Shown here piece by piece: positions 37,718 to 46,450 of a stretch of 64,000 bases of DNA; position 1 is the first letter of the stretch; each line of letters starts with the position of its first letter. The position numbers were made by a program, and so were the translations under genes. Origin of the DNA: Nocardiopsis sp. JB363 (lineage in GTDB: Bacteria > Actinomycetota > Actinomycetes > Streptosporangiales > Streptosporangiaceae); assembly GCF_900143625.1 (NCBI RefSeq), contig NZ_FRFF01000019.1, forward strand, positions 1 to 64,000, in the 5' to 3' direction. The notes under the pieces are model-generated. The model was not told where the DNA came from, ran no database searches, and saw only the letters and a list, made by a program, of their open reading frames with translations.

Positions 37718-38595
37718 GTACGAAGGTCCGATCGTTGGCCCGCCTGGTACGCCTGCCGGCCGCGCTCTCCGTTCTGGGCGACAGCCTGACCGGGGCGGCG
37801 GCCGCCGGGCGGTTGCGCGAGCCGCGCACGTGGGCGCTGCCGCTGTCCTCGGTGTGCCTTTACTGGGCGGGGATGGCCCTCAACGACTACGCCGACCGCG
37901 AGTTGGACGCGGTCGAGCGCCCCGAACGCCCCATCCCCTCCGGGGCGGTGGATCCGGGCGAGGCCTTGGCGGTCGCGTCCGGACTCTCGGTGGCCGGGGT
38001 GGGGGTGGCCGCGTTGGCCGGTGGGCGACGGGCGGCGCTGGTCGCCTCCGCTTTGGCCGTCACGGTGTGGACCTACGACCTGGTGCTCAAACCCACCCGC
38101 CTGTCTCCGGTGGGGATGGCGACGGCGCGCGGCCTGGACGTCCTGCTCGGCGCCGGTGACCGGCCCGGGTGTGCGGTGCGCCCGGCCGTGGCGATGGCCG
38201 TGCACACCCTGGGGGTGACCGCTCTGAGCCGCGGCGAGGTGCACGGCACCCGCTCGGAGGTCGCCGCGGGTTCGCTGGCCTGCACCCTGGCCGGGGCCGT
38301 GGTGGCGGCCCGCCCGGCCCGGGAGGAACCCACGACCCGGCGCGGCGCGGTGGGCGAAGTGACCGCCGGGGCGTTCGCGGGGGCCTACGTCGGCACCGTG
38401 GGCCAGGCCCAGGGGCGGGCGCTGGCCGACCCCGGAGCCGAACACGCGCGAGAGGCGACGGGCGTGGGCATCCGCGGCATGATCCCGCTCCAGGCGGCGT
38501 TGCTGGCCCACTACGGCGCCCCCGAACTGGCCTGCGCGCTGGCGGTGGGCGCCCCCATCGCCTCCCGTGCCTCGAAGAGGGTGGCGATGACATGA
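37714..38595 (+). CDS. eboC: UbiA-like prenyltransferase, EboC
   Basis: The 293-residue protein has about seven to nine hydrophobic helices and the first Asp-rich motif NDYADRELDAVERPERP (NDxxDxxxD). The second motif, YDLVLKPT, has only one Asp. UbiA enzymes attach prenyl chains to acceptors in the membrane. EboC is the UbiA-like member of the ebo cluster, whose product is thought to help move metabolites to the periplasm. ATGA overlaps on both sides indicate tight coupling. Confidence 0.85.
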   Translation: MSTKVRSLARLVRLPAALSVLGDSLTGAAAAGRLREPRTWALPLSSVCLYWAGMALNDYADRELDAVERPERPIPSGAVDPGEALAVASGLSVAGVGVAALAGGRRAALVASALAVTVWTYDLVLKPTRLSPVGMATARGLDVLLGAGDRPGCAVRPAVAMAVHTLGVTALSRGEVHGTRSEVAAGSLACTLAGAVVAARPAREEPTTRRGAVGEVTAGAFAGAYVGTVGQAQGRALADPGAEHAREATGVGIRGMIPLQAALLAHYGAPELACALAVGAPIASRASKRVAMT

Positions 38596-39440
38596 GGTTC
38601 GGATACGGCACCAACGGGTTCTGGGACCACCGGATCGACGACGCGCTGGCGATCATCGCCGACCTCGGATACGAGGGGGTCGGCCTGACCTTGGACCACC
38701 CCCACCTGGACCCGTTCTCCCTCGACGTGAAGGGTCGGGTGAAGACGATCGGGCGGCGCCTGGATTCTCTGGGGTTGGCACTGGTGATCGAGACCGGCGC
38801 CCGCTATCTGCTGGATCCCCGGCGCAAGCACGAACCCACCCTGGTCTCCGACACCGACCGGGACGTCCGAGTCGACCTGCTCAAACGCGCGGTGCGCATC
38901 GCCGATGAGTTGGGGGCCGAGGCCGTGTCCTTCTGGTCGGGGATCCTGCCCCCGGGCGCCACCGCCGACCAGGGGTGGAACCGGCTCACCTCCGAGGTGG
39001 AGAAGGTCCTGGTCGTCGCGGACGAACTGGGTGTGGACTGCGCCTTCGAACCGGAGCCGGGCATGTTCGCCGAACGGTTGGCGGACGTCCTGGAGCTACG
39101 GCACAGGCTCGGCGACCCCGAGCGGCTGCGGGTGACCCTGGACGTGGGGCACGGGGTGTGCAACGAACCCGACGGCCCCGAGGGCGCGGTCGACCGGGCG
39201 GGCTCGCTGATCGCCAACGTGCAACTGGACGACATGCGCCCCCACGTGCACGAGCACCTGGAGTTCGGGGACGGCGAGATCGACCTGCCCGGGGTCCTGG
39301 GCGCCCTGCGCCGGGTGGGGTACACCGGTCTGGCCTCGGTGGAACTGCCCCGCCACGGCCACGCGGCCCCGGTGGTCGCGGAGAGGTCCAAGCGTGCCTT
39401 GGACGCCGCATGGGCCCGGGTCGAGAAGGGGGCGGCGTGA
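38592..39440 (+). CDS. Sugar phosphate isomerase/epimerase of the ebo cluster
   Basis: This 282-residue TIM-barrel protein starts FGYGTNGFWDHRIDDALAII. It has probable metal ligands in CAFEPEPGMF, TLDVGHGVC, NVQLDDMRPHVHEHLEFGDG and SVELPRHGH. The His/Glu-rich pattern is typical of AP endonuclease 2-fold sugar isomerases. It sits between eboC and eboA with four-base overlaps and presumably acts on the cluster's sugar or cyclitol intermediate. Confidence 0.85.
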   Translation: MRFGYGTNGFWDHRIDDALAIIADLGYEGVGLTLDHPHLDPFSLDVKGRVKTIGRRLDSLGLALVIETGARYLLDPRRKHEPTLVSDTDRDVRVDLLKRAVRIADELGAEAVSFWSGILPPGATADQGWNRLTSEVEKVLVVADELGVDCAFEPEPGMFAERLADVLELRHRLGDPERLRVTLDVGHGVCNEPDGPEGAVDRAGSLIANVQLDDMRPHVHEHLEFGDGEIDLPGVLGALRRVGYTGLASVELPRHGHAAPVVAERSKRALDAAWARVEKGAA

Positions 39441-40093
39441 GCGCGTTGGATCTGTTGGACGACCAGGCCCGATCGGTGTTGGACGCCCTGTGCGCGCAGG
39501 TGGCGGGGCGACCCTCCCTCGTCGCCGTTCTCTTCCCCGCGGTGGGGCGGCGGGTGGCTCGCGGGCCCGGCCCCTCGGGCGACCCCACCGGAACGCTGGG
39601 ACCCACGCTGGAGGACCTGGCCCGGATCGAACTGCTGCGGACGGTGGTGGAGTCCCTGCCCCCGACAGACGCGGCCACGGAGATCACCGACCTGTACGGA
39701 TACGGCGACGCCGACGAGAAACGCGCGGTGCTGCACGGCCTCCACCTGCTGGACGGCACGGTGCCCGAGGTCGCCGAAACGGTCCGGGACCTTTTGGCCG
39801 ACGCCCTGCGCACCAACGACACCCGGCTGGTCGCGGCGGCCGCCGCGAGCGGCGCCCAGTCCCTGTTGGACGACCACGCGTGGCGGCAGACCGTGCTCAA
39901 GTGCCTGTTCGTCGGGGTACCGCTGCGCCTGGTCGCGGGACTGGACACCCGCGCCGACCTCGAACTGGCCCGTATGTGCGCGGACTTCGCCCACGAACGC
40001 TCCGCCGCCGGCCGGTCGGTGCCGGCCGACACCCGACTGGTCCTGGACCGTTTCCCCGAGCACCCCTTCCACGAAGGACCCCAGGAGGGTTGA
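39437..40093 (+). CDS. eboA: EboA-domain protein
   Basis: The 218-residue, mostly helical soluble protein has the EboA look: ATEITDLYGYGDADEKRAVLHGL, LLADALRTNDTRLVAAAAASG and LDDHAWRQTVLKCLFVGVPL. The biochemical role of EboA is unknown; the family occurs only in ebo clusters. The GTG start overlaps the preceding stop (GTGA) and eboB follows with no gap. Confidence 0.85.
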   Translation: MSALDLLDDQARSVLDALCAQVAGRPSLVAVLFPAVGRRVARGPGPSGDPTGTLGPTLEDLARIELLRTVVESLPPTDAATEITDLYGYGDADEKRAVLHGLHLLDGTVPEVAETVRDLLADALRTNDTRLVAAAAASGAQSLLDDHAWRQTVLKCLFVGVPLRLVAGLDTRADLELARMCADFAHERSAAGRSVPADTRLVLDRFPEHPFHEGPQEG

Positions 40094-40963
40094 ATGCGCA
40101 TCTTCGAACCGCACATCCACATGACCTCGCGCACCACCGCCGACTACCGGTCGATGTACGACGCGGGGGTGCGCGCGCTGGTGGAACCCGCCTTCTGGAC
40201 GGGGCAGCCGCGCACCAGCGTCGGTTCCTTCCGCGACTACTTCGACGGCCTCATCGGATGGGAGCGCTTCCGCGCGGCACAGTTCGGCATCGCCCACCAC
40301 TGCACCATCGCGCTCAACCCCAAGGAGGCCAACGACCCCCGGCTGTCCGAGGTGCTCGACGTCCTCCCCCGTTACCTGGCCAAGGACGGTGTGGTGGCGG
40401 TCGGCGAGGTCGGTTTCGACTCGCGCACCCCGGCGGAGGAGAAGGCCTTCCGCCGGCAGCTGGAACTGGCCAAGGAGTTCGAACTCCCGGTGCTGGTGCA
40501 CACCCCGCACCGGGACAAGGCCGAAGGGACCCGGCACACGCTTCGGCTGGTCACCGAGTCCGGCATCGCCCCCGAGATGGTCCTGGTGGACCACCTCAAC
40601 GAGACCACCGTGGCGATGGTGCACGACTCCGGATGCGTCATGGGGTTCTCCATCTATCCCGACACCAAGATGGACCCGCATCGGATGGTGCGGATCCTCT
40701 CCGAGTGGGGCACCGACCGGATGGTGGTGAACTCGGCCGCCGACTGGGGGCACAGCGACCCGCTCTCCACCCTGTACACCGGCCGGGCCATGTCGGCGGC
40801 GGGCTTCACCGACGACGACGTGGACCGGGTGCTGTGGCGCAACCCCGTGGACTTCTTCGCGCGAAGCGGACGTCTGCTCTTGGAGGGCACCACGACGACC
40901 GGGGCGAGCTTCGAGGGCAACTCGATCCTGCGCGGCGAACGGCCCGAGGGGGACGCCGGATGA
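40094..40963 (+). CDS. eboB: TatD-like metal-dependent hydrolase, EboB
   Basis: The 289-residue amidohydrolase-fold protein has the metal-binding HIH (residues 7-9, FEPHIHMTSRT), VVAVGEVGFDSRT with Glu, VLVHTPHRDK and VLVDHLNE, ending with VVNSAADWG. This is the EboB branch of the TatD family rather than the DNase TatD encoded elsewhere in the window. Its substrate is unknown. It begins immediately after the eboA stop and overlaps eboE by ATGA. Confidence 0.88.
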   Translation: MRIFEPHIHMTSRTTADYRSMYDAGVRALVEPAFWTGQPRTSVGSFRDYFDGLIGWERFRAAQFGIAHHCTIALNPKEANDPRLSEVLDVLPRYLAKDGVVAVGEVGFDSRTPAEEKAFRRQLELAKEFELPVLVHTPHRDKAEGTRHTLRLVTESGIAPEMVLVDHLNETTVAMVHDSGCVMGFSIYPDTKMDPHRMVRILSEWGTDRMVVNSAADWGHSDPLSTLYTGRAMSAAGFTDDDVDRVLWRNPVDFFARSGRLLLEGTTTTGASFEGNSILRGERPEGDAG

Positions 40964-42123
40964 GGTTCCGCCACCCCGACGGCACCGTCGTCCACCTGGC
41001 CTACTGCACCAACGTCCACCCCGCCGAGGACCTCGACGGGGTCCTGCGCCAGATCCGGGTGTTCGGCGGCGGAGTCCGCTCCGCCCTGGGCGTGGACCTG
41101 CTCGGGCTCGGTCTGTGGCTGCCCGCTCCTCTCGCCCGGGAGCTGGCCGCGGACCTCTCCCTGGTCGACCGGTTGCGGAAGGGTTTGGCGGAAGCGGGGC
41201 TGGAGACCGTCACCCTCAACGCGTTCCCCTACAGCGGATTCCACGAACCGGTGGTCAAGCACGCCGTGTACAGCCCGGACTGGACCGACCGGGCCCGCCT
41301 GGACTACACCGTGGACTGCGCCCGGATCCTGGCCCGGTTGATGCCCGACGACGCCGCCCGGGGCAGCGTCTCCACCCTGCCCCTGGCCTGGCGGGAACCC
41401 TGGTCGCCGGAGCGGCTGGTCGTCGCCCGCGGCCACCTGACCGAGCTGTCCGGGGTACTGGCCGAACTCGCCGACGTGGGGCGTCCGGTCCGTGTGGCCC
41501 TGGAACCCGAGCCCGGATGCGTCGTGGAGAGCACCCGCGACGCCGCCCGGCTCCTCGCCGGGTCGCCCGCGCACCTGGGCGTGTGCCTGGACACCTGCCA
41601 CCTGGCGGTGGGGTTCGAGGAACCCGGTGCGGCGCTCGCCCGATTGGCCGACGCCGGATTGCCGGTGGTCAAGACCCAGGTCTCGGCGGCCGTGGAGGTC
41701 CCCGACCCCGCCGATCCACGGGCGCGCGAGGCGCTCACGGCCTTCGCCGAGGACCGGTTCCTGCACCAGACCCGTGAACTCGTGGGCGGGCGCACCCGAG
41801 GTCGCGACGACCTGCCCGACGCCCTGTCGGGGCCTCGTCCGTTGCGCGGGCACGGGCCCTGGCGCACCCACTTCCACGCGCCCCTGCACTCCCCCGCGAA
41901 CGAGCCGCTGCGCGGTACCACCGACCACCTCACCGACACGCTCGCCCACCTCCTGGGCCCGGAGGGCGCCCGCACCGACCACGTCGAGGTCGAGACCTAC
42001 ACCTGGACGGTGCTGCCCGAGGACCGACGTCCCGTCGGCGAGGACGGGCTGATCGAGGGGATCGCCGCCGAACTCGCCTGGACCCGGGACCGGCTCGTCA
42101 ATCTCGGGCTGACCGCCCTGTGA
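40960..42123 (+). CDS. eboE: Metabolite-traffic protein EboE (TIM barrel)
   Basis: The 387-residue protein has the EboE hallmarks: HLAYCTNVHPAEDLDGVL, TLNAFPYSGFHEPVVKHAVYSPDW, ALEPEPGC, LGVCLDTCHLAVGFE and KTQVSAAVEVP. It ends with HFHAPLH and ETYTWTVLPE. It has an AP endonuclease 2-like barrel with His/Glu metal ligands. EboE is required for ebo function in cyanobacterial scytonemin export, but its reaction is undefined. ATGA overlap with eboB; the next gene starts at or just after its stop. Confidence 0.9.
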   Translation: MRFRHPDGTVVHLAYCTNVHPAEDLDGVLRQIRVFGGGVRSALGVDLLGLGLWLPAPLARELAADLSLVDRLRKGLAEAGLETVTLNAFPYSGFHEPVVKHAVYSPDWTDRARLDYTVDCARILARLMPDDAARGSVSTLPLAWREPWSPERLVVARGHLTELSGVLAELADVGRPVRVALEPEPGCVVESTRDAARLLAGSPAHLGVCLDTCHLAVGFEEPGAALARLADAGLPVVKTQVSAAVEVPDPADPRAREALTAFAEDRFLHQTRELVGGRTRGRDDLPDALSGPRPLRGHGPWRTHFHAPLHSPANEPLRGTTDHLTDTLAHLLGPEGARTDHVEVETYTWTVLPEDRRPVGEDGLIEGIAAELAWTRDRLVNLGLTAL

Positions 42124-42149
42124 ACAACCGATGGAAGGGACCGCTCGCC

Positions 42150-43547
42150 ATGACCCAGGACCGTCGCCTCCTCGTCGTCGACGCGGTCGGCCTCACCCCC
42201 CGCCTGCTACGGCACGCGCCCCGACTGCGCGCCCTGGCCGAACGGGGCAGGCAGGCCACCCTGGAGACCGTCCTGCCCGCCGTCACCTGCACCGTGCAGT
42301 CCACCTTCCTCACCGGGACCACCCCGGCCGACCACGGCGCCGTCGCCAACGGCTGGTACTTCCGCGATCTGGGCGAGGTGTACCTGTGGCGCCAGCACAA
42401 CCGGCTGGTCCAGGGCGAGAAGGTGTGGGAGACCGCCCGCAGGCACCGCCCCGGTTTCCGCACCGCCAACGTGTGCTGGTGGTACGCCATGGGCGCCACC
42501 ACCGACTGGACCATCACCCCCAGGCCCGTCTACCACGCCGACGGCCGCAAGTCCCCGGACTGCTACGCCCGGCCGGCGGCGTTGCACGACGAACTCACCG
42601 CCGAACTGGGCCCGTTCCCCCTGTTCCACTATTGGGGGCCGACCGCCTCCATCCGCTCCACCGAGTGGATCGTGGCCGCCACCCGACGGCTGCTTCCCCA
42701 GGCCGACCTGACCCTGTGCTACGTCCCGCACCTGGACTACGACCTGCAACGTTTCGGCCCGGATTCCGCACAGGCCCTCCAGGCCGTCCGTGACCTCGAC
42801 ACCGCCCTGACGCCACTGTTGGACGACGCCGAGGAGGCCGGGGTCACCGTGCTGGTGCTCAGCGAATACGGCATCACCCCGGCCGACCGCCCCGTGCACG
42901 TCAACCGTGCGCTGCGCGAGGCGGGGCTGCTGGAGGTGTACACGCAGGAGGGCATGGAGTACCTGGACCCGTGGGCCTCACGCGCCTTCGCGGTCGCCGA
43001 TCACCAGTGCGCCCACGTCTACGTGAACGACCCCGCCGACCTGCCCGAGGTCACCAAGGTCGTGGCCGGACTGGAGGGCGTCGACCTGGTCCTGGACCGG
43101 GAGGCTCAGGCCGAACGCGGGCTCGACCACGACCGCTCCGGCGAACTGGTGCTGTTCGCCGACCCCGGCGCCTGGTTCACCTACTACTACTGGCTGGACG
43201 ACGACCACGCCCCCGACTTCGCGCGCGGCGTCGACATCCACCGCAAGCCCGGCTTCGACCCGGCCGAACTGTTCCTCGACCCCGCCGACCGGATGGTCAA
43301 GGCGCGGGCCGCGGCCAACCTGGTCCGCAAGAAGGTCGGCCTGCGGTACGCGATGAACGTCGTCCCCCTGGACCCGGACTGTGTGCGCGGCACCCATGGG
43401 CGCCCCCACAGCGATCCCGAGGACGGGCCGCTGCTGCTGTGCAGCGGACCCCTCCCGGACCGGGACCGTTTCGCGGCCACCGAGGTCCGCGATCTCATAC
43501 TCGGCCTCGTCGGTGTGCCGGCACCGACGGGGTCGTCCCCGCTGTGA
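42150..43547 (+). CDS. Alkaline phosphatase-fold phosphodiesterase, EboF-like
   Basis: The 465-residue protein is of the nucleotide pyrophosphatase/phosphodiesterase type. It has [12 protein letters not shown] with the first metal Asp, the nucleophile Thr region [33 protein letters not shown] and [19 protein letters not shown]. The last metal ligands are near [12 protein letters not shown]. In ebo clusters this enzyme is EboF. The ATG at 42150 with GGAAGGGA upstream is preferred. A GTG at 42120 would overlap the eboE stop in the GTGA manner seen elsewhere in this operon. Confidence 0.88.
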   Translation: MTQDRRLLVVDAVGLTPRLLRHAPRLRALAERGRQATLETVLPAVTCTVQSTFLTGTTPADHGAVANGWYFRDLGEVYLWRQHNRLVQGEKVWETARRHRPGFRTANVCWWYAMGATTDWTITPRPVYHADGRKSPDCYARPAALHDELTAELGPFPLFHYWGPTASIRSTEWIVAATRRLLPQADLTLCYVPHLDYDLQRFGPDSAQALQAVRDLDTALTPLLDDAEEAGVTVLVLSEYGITPADRPVHVNRALREAGLLEVYTQEGMEYLDPWASRAFAVADHQCAHVYVNDPADLPEVTKVVAGLEGVDLVLDREAQAERGLDHDRSGELVLFADPGAWFTYYYWLDDDHAPDFARGVDIHRKPGFDPAELFLDPADRMVKARAAANLVRKKVGLRYAMNVVPLDPDCVRGTHGRPHSDPEDGPLLLCSGPLPDRDRFAATEVRDLILGLVGVPAPTGSSPL

Positions 43548-43585
43548 CCCAACCGGCCTCACCCCCGAACAACGGAGGAAGCACG

Positions 43586-44590
43586 ATGACCAGACCGGTC
43601 ACCCTCTTCACCGGCCAGTGGGCCGACCTGCCCTTCGAGAAAGTGTGCGAACTCGCCGCGTCCTGGGGCTACGACGGACTGGAGATCGCCTGCTGGGGCG
43701 ACCATCTGGACGTCACCCGAGCCGCCGTCGACGACGAGTACGTCCAGGATCGCCTGGACATCCTCAAGCGGCACGGGCTCGGCGTGTGGACCATCTCCAA
43801 TCACCTTCTGGGGCAGGCGGTGTGCGACGACCCCATCGACCACCGCCACCAGGACATCCTGCCGTCGCGGATCTGGGGCGACGGCGATCCCGAGGGGGTA
43901 CGAGGGCGCGCGGCCGAGGAGATGAAACTGACCGCTCGGGCCGCCGCGAGACTGGGCGTGTCCACCGTGGTGGGCTTCACCGGCTCCGCGATCTGGAAGT
44001 ACGTGGCGATGTTCCCACCGGTCGGCGACGACGTCATCCAGGCGGGCTACCGGGACTTCGCCGATCGGTGGAACCCGATCCTGGACGTGTTCGACGAAGT
44101 GGGGGTGCGGTTCGCCCACGAGGTGCACCCCTCGGAGATCGCCTACGACTACTGGTCGACGCAGGCCGCGCTGGAAGCGGTGGGGCACCGTGAGGCGTTC
44201 GGGTTGAACTGGGACCCCAGCCACATGGTGTGGCAGGACATCGACCCGGTCGGGTTCCTGTGGGATTTCCGGGACCGGATCTACCACGTGGACTGCAAGG
44301 ACGCCCGCAAGCGGGTGGGCAACGGCCGCAACGGACGGTTGGGGTCGCACCTGCCGTGGGGCGACCCGCGCCGGGGCTGGGACTTCGTGTCCACCGGCCG
44401 GGGCGACGTCCCGTGGGAGGCGTGCTTCCGGGTGCTGAACTCGATCGGCTACGAGGGTCCGATCTCCATCGAGTGGGAGGACGCCGGGATGGACCGCCTG
44501 ACCGGTGCGGCGGAGGCGGTGAAGTTCGTGCGGGCCAACGTCTTCGACCCGCCGACCTCCTCCTTCGACTCCGCGTTCGGTTCCGACTGA
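43586..44590 (+). CDS. Sugar phosphate isomerase/epimerase at the end of the ebo block
   Basis: The 334-residue TIM-barrel protein has [46 protein letters not shown] and SIEWEDAGM. These are the Glu/Asp/His/Glu metal ligands of the xylose isomerase-like superfamily. A GGAGG seven bases before the ATG supports the start. It is the last gene of the co-directional block and convergent with a small unknown gene, 32 bp away. Three such epimerases lie in the block, counting the one after the transporter. Confidence 0.88.
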   Translation: MTRPVTLFTGQWADLPFEKVCELAASWGYDGLEIACWGDHLDVTRAAVDDEYVQDRLDILKRHGLGVWTISNHLLGQAVCDDPIDHRHQDILPSRIWGDGDPEGVRGRAAEEMKLTARAAARLGVSTVVGFTGSAIWKYVAMFPPVGDDVIQAGYRDFADRWNPILDVFDEVGVRFAHEVHPSEIAYDYWSTQAALEAVGHREAFGLNWDPSHMVWQDIDPVGFLWDFRDRIYHVDCKDARKRVGNGRNGRLGSHLPWGDPRRGWDFVSTGRGDVPWEACFRVLNSIGYEGPISIEWEDAGMDRLTGAAEAVKFVRANVFDPPTSSFDSAFGSD

Positions 44591-44622
44591 GGGGCGCTAC
44601 CGCAGGGCCGTGCGGCCGTTCG

Positions 44623-44865
44623 TCACATCATGGGGGCGATGACGACGCGGAAGTCCCCGTCGTCGGTCGCCACGTCGTGGCGGAAGTCGTTGACCCGGTT
44701 GACCGAGCGTTGGACGGCGTCGCCGCCGAAGGCACTGGTGTCCACACCTGGCAGGACCTCGCGTAGGGCGAGGACCGCCTCGTCGATGGACAGGGCCGTG
44801 CCCCGGTGTTCGGGGGTGATGCGTCGACCGTCGTCGGTGAGCCGACTGATCGCGATCCGGAACAT
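44623..44865 (-). CDS. Small unknown protein (80 residues)
   Basis: The 80-residue protein starts MFRIAISRLTDDGRRITPEH and ends DFRHDVATDDGDFRVVIAPMM. GGAGA precedes the ATG by six bases. It has no membrane segment or known motif. It follows a roadblock protein pair on the same strand, but a strong hairpin separates it from them. The strand/helix pattern suggests a compact alpha/beta fold. Confidence 0.6.
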   Translation of the reverse strand: MFRIAISRLTDDGRRITPEHRGTALSIDEAVLALREVLPGVDTSAFGGDAVQRSVNRVNDFRHDVATDDGDFRVVIAPMM

Positions 44866-44952
44866 CGCCGGTCTCCCTGCGGATCGGGGGGGGTGGTCGA
44901 CAACATTCTCCCCCATCCGCGGCGAGGTCGGAAAGGGTGCGGGGAGAGCCGA

Positions 44953-44995
44953 TCCCGGGACGGTGGAGATGGGCGTGGATGACACCGTCCCGGGA
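44953..44995 (-). terminator. Perfect 13-bp hairpin after the roadblock gene
   Basis: TCCCGGGACGGTG pairs with CACCGTCCCGGGA across a 17-nt interior, just after the roadblock stop at 45002. Confidence 0.75.
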
Positions 44996-45001
44996 CCGGC
45001 T

Positions 45002-45373
45002 TCAGACCTCCAGGGTCTCCTCGATGCCCTTGAGCCGGTGCCTGGACAGGGCGAGGTTCCCACGGCTGCGGTCCATCGCCAGGTAGAGGAAGAGCCCCTG
45101 TCCCTTGCGGCTGGTGAGGGGGCGGATGACGTGGTACTGCCCGGAGAGGGTGATGAGGATGTCCTCGATCGCGTCGTTCAGACCCAACTGGTCCATGGTC
45201 CGCATCTTGGCCCGCACCACCTCGGTGTTGCCGGCGGCGGCCACCGTGAGGTCGAGGGACTTGTTCGAGCTGAGGGTGCCCAGGGCCATGCCGCTGCTGT
45301 AGTCGACCACGGCGGCACCGATCGCCCCCTCGATCTCCATCATTTCCTTGAGTCCGGCTTCGATGTTGGGCAT
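45002..45373 (-). CDS. Roadblock/LC7-domain protein
   Basis: The 123-residue protein matches the roadblock/LC7 fold: IEGAIGAAVVDYSSGMALGTL at the start, NTEVVRAKMRTM and EDILITLSGQYHVIRPL. It ends with GLFLYLAMDRSRGNLALSRHRL. Such proteins regulate small GTPases; in actinomycete conservons they pair with CvnA, CvnC and CvnD, none of which is here. The ATG at 45373 gives the usual length. A GTG at 45475 that overlaps the upstream stop (GTGA) would add a 34-residue basic extension. Confidence 0.88.
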   Translation of the reverse strand: MPNIEAGLKEMMEIEGAIGAAVVDYSSGMALGTLSSNKSLDLTVAAAGNTEVVRAKMRTMDQLGLNDAIEDILITLSGQYHVIRPLTSRKGQGLFLYLAMDRSRGNLALSRHRLKGIEETLEV

Positions 45374-45471
45374 GTCCTTCTCTTTCCTTTGGTTGATTCG
45401 GCGCAGCTCTCTCCGGTCGGCGATCCAACGACGCAGTCCCGGAACCCGGCGGCGCGGGGGCGAACCATCGT

Positions 45472-45963
45472 TCACGCGACCACCGTTCCGGCACGGGGCC
45501 GCTCCACCGAAAGGGCGCGTAGTCCGGTGAGGACCCTTTCCAGCACCGGGCGGTCCACGGTGACCAGGGCTCTGGGCCTGGGCCCACGGCCGCGACCACG
45601 GCGGGGCGGGTGGGTGTCGTGTTCGGGTGGTTCGACGTTGTCGGCCATGTCGCGCAGTCGGCGCAGGGCGATCCCGAGGTTGCCCTGGTCCCGTTCCACC
45701 CGGACCTGCACGCAGTAGTGCGAGCCGCGCAGGACCGCGAAGAGCACGTGGTGGTCGGCCTCGGTGACCACCACGTCCTCCACGACCTGGGTGGCGCAGA
45801 GCGGCCCGCCGTCGATGGCCTGGAGCATCGCCGCCGCACCCGAGATCCCGTCGTCCTCTCCGACGTGGGCAAGGGCGCGGTCGCCTCGCCAGTCGACGAG
45901 GCAGACACTGCGTACGCCAGGGGTCCGGAGCATCTCCCGCATCTGCTGGTCGATGGCGTGCAC
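45472..45963 (-). CDS. Second roadblock-like protein with Arg/Pro-rich insert
   Basis: The 163-residue protein has a weaker roadblock pattern in its first 110 residues (VRSVCLVDWRGDRALAHVG, VVEDVVVTEADHHVLFAVLRG, GNLGIALRRLRDMAD). A basic Pro/Arg stretch and a short helical end follow. AAAGGA precedes the GTG at 45963. It lies directly upstream of the other roadblock gene, so the two may form a heterodimer. No GTPase gene is adjacent. Confidence 0.65.
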   Translation of the reverse strand: MHAIDQQMREMLRTPGVRSVCLVDWRGDRALAHVGEDDGISGAAAMLQAIDGGPLCATQVVEDVVVTEADHHVLFAVLRGSHYCVQVRVERDQGNLGIALRRLRDMADNVEPPEHDTHPPRRGRGRGPRPRALVTVDRPVLERVLTGLRALSVERPRAGTVVA

Positions 45964-46450
45964 GACGTTCCTTTGTGAGGGCGGAGCCGATCCGGTCGGC
46001 CCGCGGGCGGAATCGAACGGTGTCCCGTGGGGACGGTTCGAGAATAAGTCGCCGGCGTTTCCCGCGCAGGCTTTTCCGGCATTTAATATTTCCGTACCTT
46101 CTGACCTGCTATTTCGCAGAAAAGAATTTAGAGGTGTTTGTTTCCCGACACGTGATCTGCAACCATTTCCGCCTGTGTCGTCGAATTAGATCCTGTTATT
46201 CCGTTTCAGGACTTTCGCTCGCGGTATACACCGTCGCCATGAACCCGGAACGCCTCCGGCGGCGGCCACGATGACGTTCGGGCAGGTCGGCGCCGCCGTT
46301 CGGCACGACCTTCGTCCTTCCTCCGGTGGTGGTCGGGGCCCTAGGGTGTGTTACCGACCGTTCGTTCAGTAGACCGATCCGGTCGACACGTGCGCGGGAG
46401 TCGACCTTCCCCGCGCTCCCGCTCTCCGCCGCAAGATAGGTTCGACAACC
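45964..46450. other. 487-bp AT-richer divergent promoter region
   Basis: No convincing gene is seen. The stretch 46040-46230 is clearly AT-richer than the rest of the window. It should contain the promoter of the leftward roadblock pair. The right end holds the TetR operator-like site and the promoter of the rightward TetR gene. A short frame ending at 46274 lacks coding character. Confidence 0.5.
46353..46370. promoter_or_regulatory. TetR-type operator-like site upstream of the TetR gene
   Basis: ACCGACCGTTCGTTCAGT is an imperfect palindrome (12 of 18 positions match its reverse complement), 80 bp upstream of the regulator start. It resembles ACCGA-type operators reported for PaaR-like TetR proteins. 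Binding is inferred. Confidence 0.45.

Noticed and set aside
40094..40963. Calling this gene tatD
   Set aside because: A canonical tatD is present at 50460-51383. This one lies in the ebo operon and has the EboB-type sequence.
45975..46274. 99-codon frame in the AT-richer gap upstream of the TetR gene
   Set aside because: It has no ribosome binding site, no recognisable features and no consistent third-position GC. The gap is better read as a divergent promoter region.
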